Source: Gemmataceae bacterium (GTDB lineage Bacteria > Planctomycetota > Planctomycetia > Gemmatales > Gemmataceae). Taken from it: a stretch of DNA of 6,880 nt. The stretch covers positions 1 through 6,880 of the forward strand of contig SIAL01000190.1 in NCBI GenBank assembly GCA_009691815.1, in the 5' to 3' direction. The translations under genes were made by a program, and so were the position numbers. The notes under the pieces were generated by a model, which saw nothing but the letters and a program-made list of their open reading frames with translations, had not been told where the DNA came from and made no database searches. Positions 6,446 through 6,880 of this stretch are shown here, piece by piece; within the stretch, counting starts at the first letter, position 1, and the number at the start of each line of letters is the position of its first letter.

Positions 6446-6811
6446 ATGAATCAGATGAGATCTTTCTTGGTAACCTTGATCGCCCTTGTTGGCGTGGGCT
6501 GTGGTGAGTCGGGCAAGCCGATCGCGGATGCGGTTAACTTTTCCGGCAAGGTCAGCGACGCGACGGGCAAACCCATTGGAGGGGTGGAGATGCACCTGCA
6601 ACCCCTCGATTCGGGCAAACCTGCGATCATTTCCTTAGGAGCCGACGGTTCCTTCAAAGCTAAAGCCGTAGCGGGAAAATACGCCTTTTCCTTTCAATTG
6701 AAAAACGGCGCAGCCGCGGCCAAGGTTCCGGCAAATTACCGCGATGGTTCCAAAGACCACACCATCGTTGTTTCAAGCGGGGCCAGCTTGGATATCAAAC
6801 TGGTTCCCTAA
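6446..6811 (+). CDS. Small secreted, probable lipoprotein with carboxypeptidase-regulatory-like domain
   Basis: The 121-residue product has a signal sequence (hydrophobic 7-18) ending in LVGVGC, with C19 as the likely lipidated cysteine. The lipobox is imperfect because the -3 residue is G16, so simple secretion is possible. Residues 30-120 look like one beta-sandwich of the carboxypeptidase-regulatory/transthyretin-like type: FSGKVSDATGKPIGGVEMHL, then GADGSFKAKAVAGKYAFSF, then a PANYRDGS segment and a strand-rich end. Short proteins of this kind often follow DUF1559 genes in planctomycetes; their role is unknown, perhaps binding or surface structure. The start is uncertain: AAGGA (6439-6443) is only 2 bases before the ATG at 6446 but 11 before a second in-frame ATG at 6455, which would give MRSFLVTLIAL, an equally good signal peptide. 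The gene lies 24 bases after the DUF1559 stop, so the two are probably co-transcribed. Confidence 0.85.
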   Translation: MNQMRSFLVTLIALVGVGCGESGKPIADAVNFSGKVSDATGKPIGGVEMHLQPLDSGKPAIISLGADGSFKAKAVAGKYAFSFQLKNGAAAAKVPANYRDGSKDHTIVVSSGASLDIKLVP

Positions 6812-6839
6812 CTTGGAAACCTTCTTAATAACAAAAACC

Positions 6840-6875
6840 AAGGGACCGGAAGGCATCACCTTCCGGTCCCTTTTT
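6840..6875 (+). terminator. Strong intrinsic terminator after the DUF1559 unit
   Basis: AGGGACCGGAAGG (6841-6853) and CCTTCCGGTCCCT (6859-6871) form a perfect 13-bp stem around the loop CATCA. A further A-T pair (6840 with 6872) extends it, and the T-run continues to 6875. It begins 28 bases after the stop codon of the small secreted-protein gene. This is the clearest terminator in the window and marks the end of the DUF1559-lipoprotein unit. An A-rich stretch before the stem (CAAAAACC) gives T bases on the opposite strand, so it may also act on transcripts from the right. Confidence 0.9.
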
Positions 6876-6880
6876 CGTTT

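Overview
The window looks like a piece of a Planctomycetes chromosome, most likely from the Gemmata-type group, though that finer placement is inference. The reasons are a Tat-exported DUF1501 protein, a DUF1559 protein with a type IV prepilin-like N-terminus and an H-X9-DG C-terminal motif, and a small secreted beta-sandwich (carboxypeptidase-regulatory-like) protein directly downstream of it. These families are strongly expanded in planctomycetes and often found together there. No phage, plasmid, insertion sequence, CRISPR or tRNA features were seen.

Layout. Positions 1-568 hold no convincing gene, only several small hairpins and imperfect repeats. On the minus strand, reading from about 3490 down to 569, lies a two-gene serine unit. 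A candidate promoter and a terminator-like leader hairpin come first (3422-3488). They are followed by a class V PLP aminotransferase (2237-3397), then after a 4-base gap D-3-phosphoglycerate dehydrogenase SerA (613-2232), and finally a probable intrinsic terminator (569-591). Positions 3398-3750 are a divergent intergenic region. On the plus strand are a DUF1501 gene (3751-5109), a 217-base gap with a candidate promoter, a DUF1559 pilin-like gene (5327-6421), a small secreted or lipoprotein gene (6446-6811), and a very strong intrinsic terminator (6840-6875).

How the genes may work together. SerA oxidises 3-phosphoglycerate to 3-phosphohydroxypyruvate, and the adjacent aminotransferase probably supplies the next, transamination step of serine synthesis. 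That would place a class V alanine/serine-glyoxylate-type enzyme where other bacteria use the SerC family. The ACT domain of SerA argues for biosynthesis rather than a glyoxylate or hydroxypyruvate cycle. The DUF1559 and small secreted-protein genes look like one short transcription unit for surface or periplasmic proteins of unknown function. The DUF1501 gene stands alone, without the DUF1549/DUF1553 partner that usually precedes it.

No clearly new system is evident. The observations most worth checking are the terminator-like hairpin in the leader of the serine operon, the aminotransferase-SerA pairing, and the gene-free structured stretch at 1-568. Two gene starts (SerA and DUF1559) should be placed downstream of the longest open frame.
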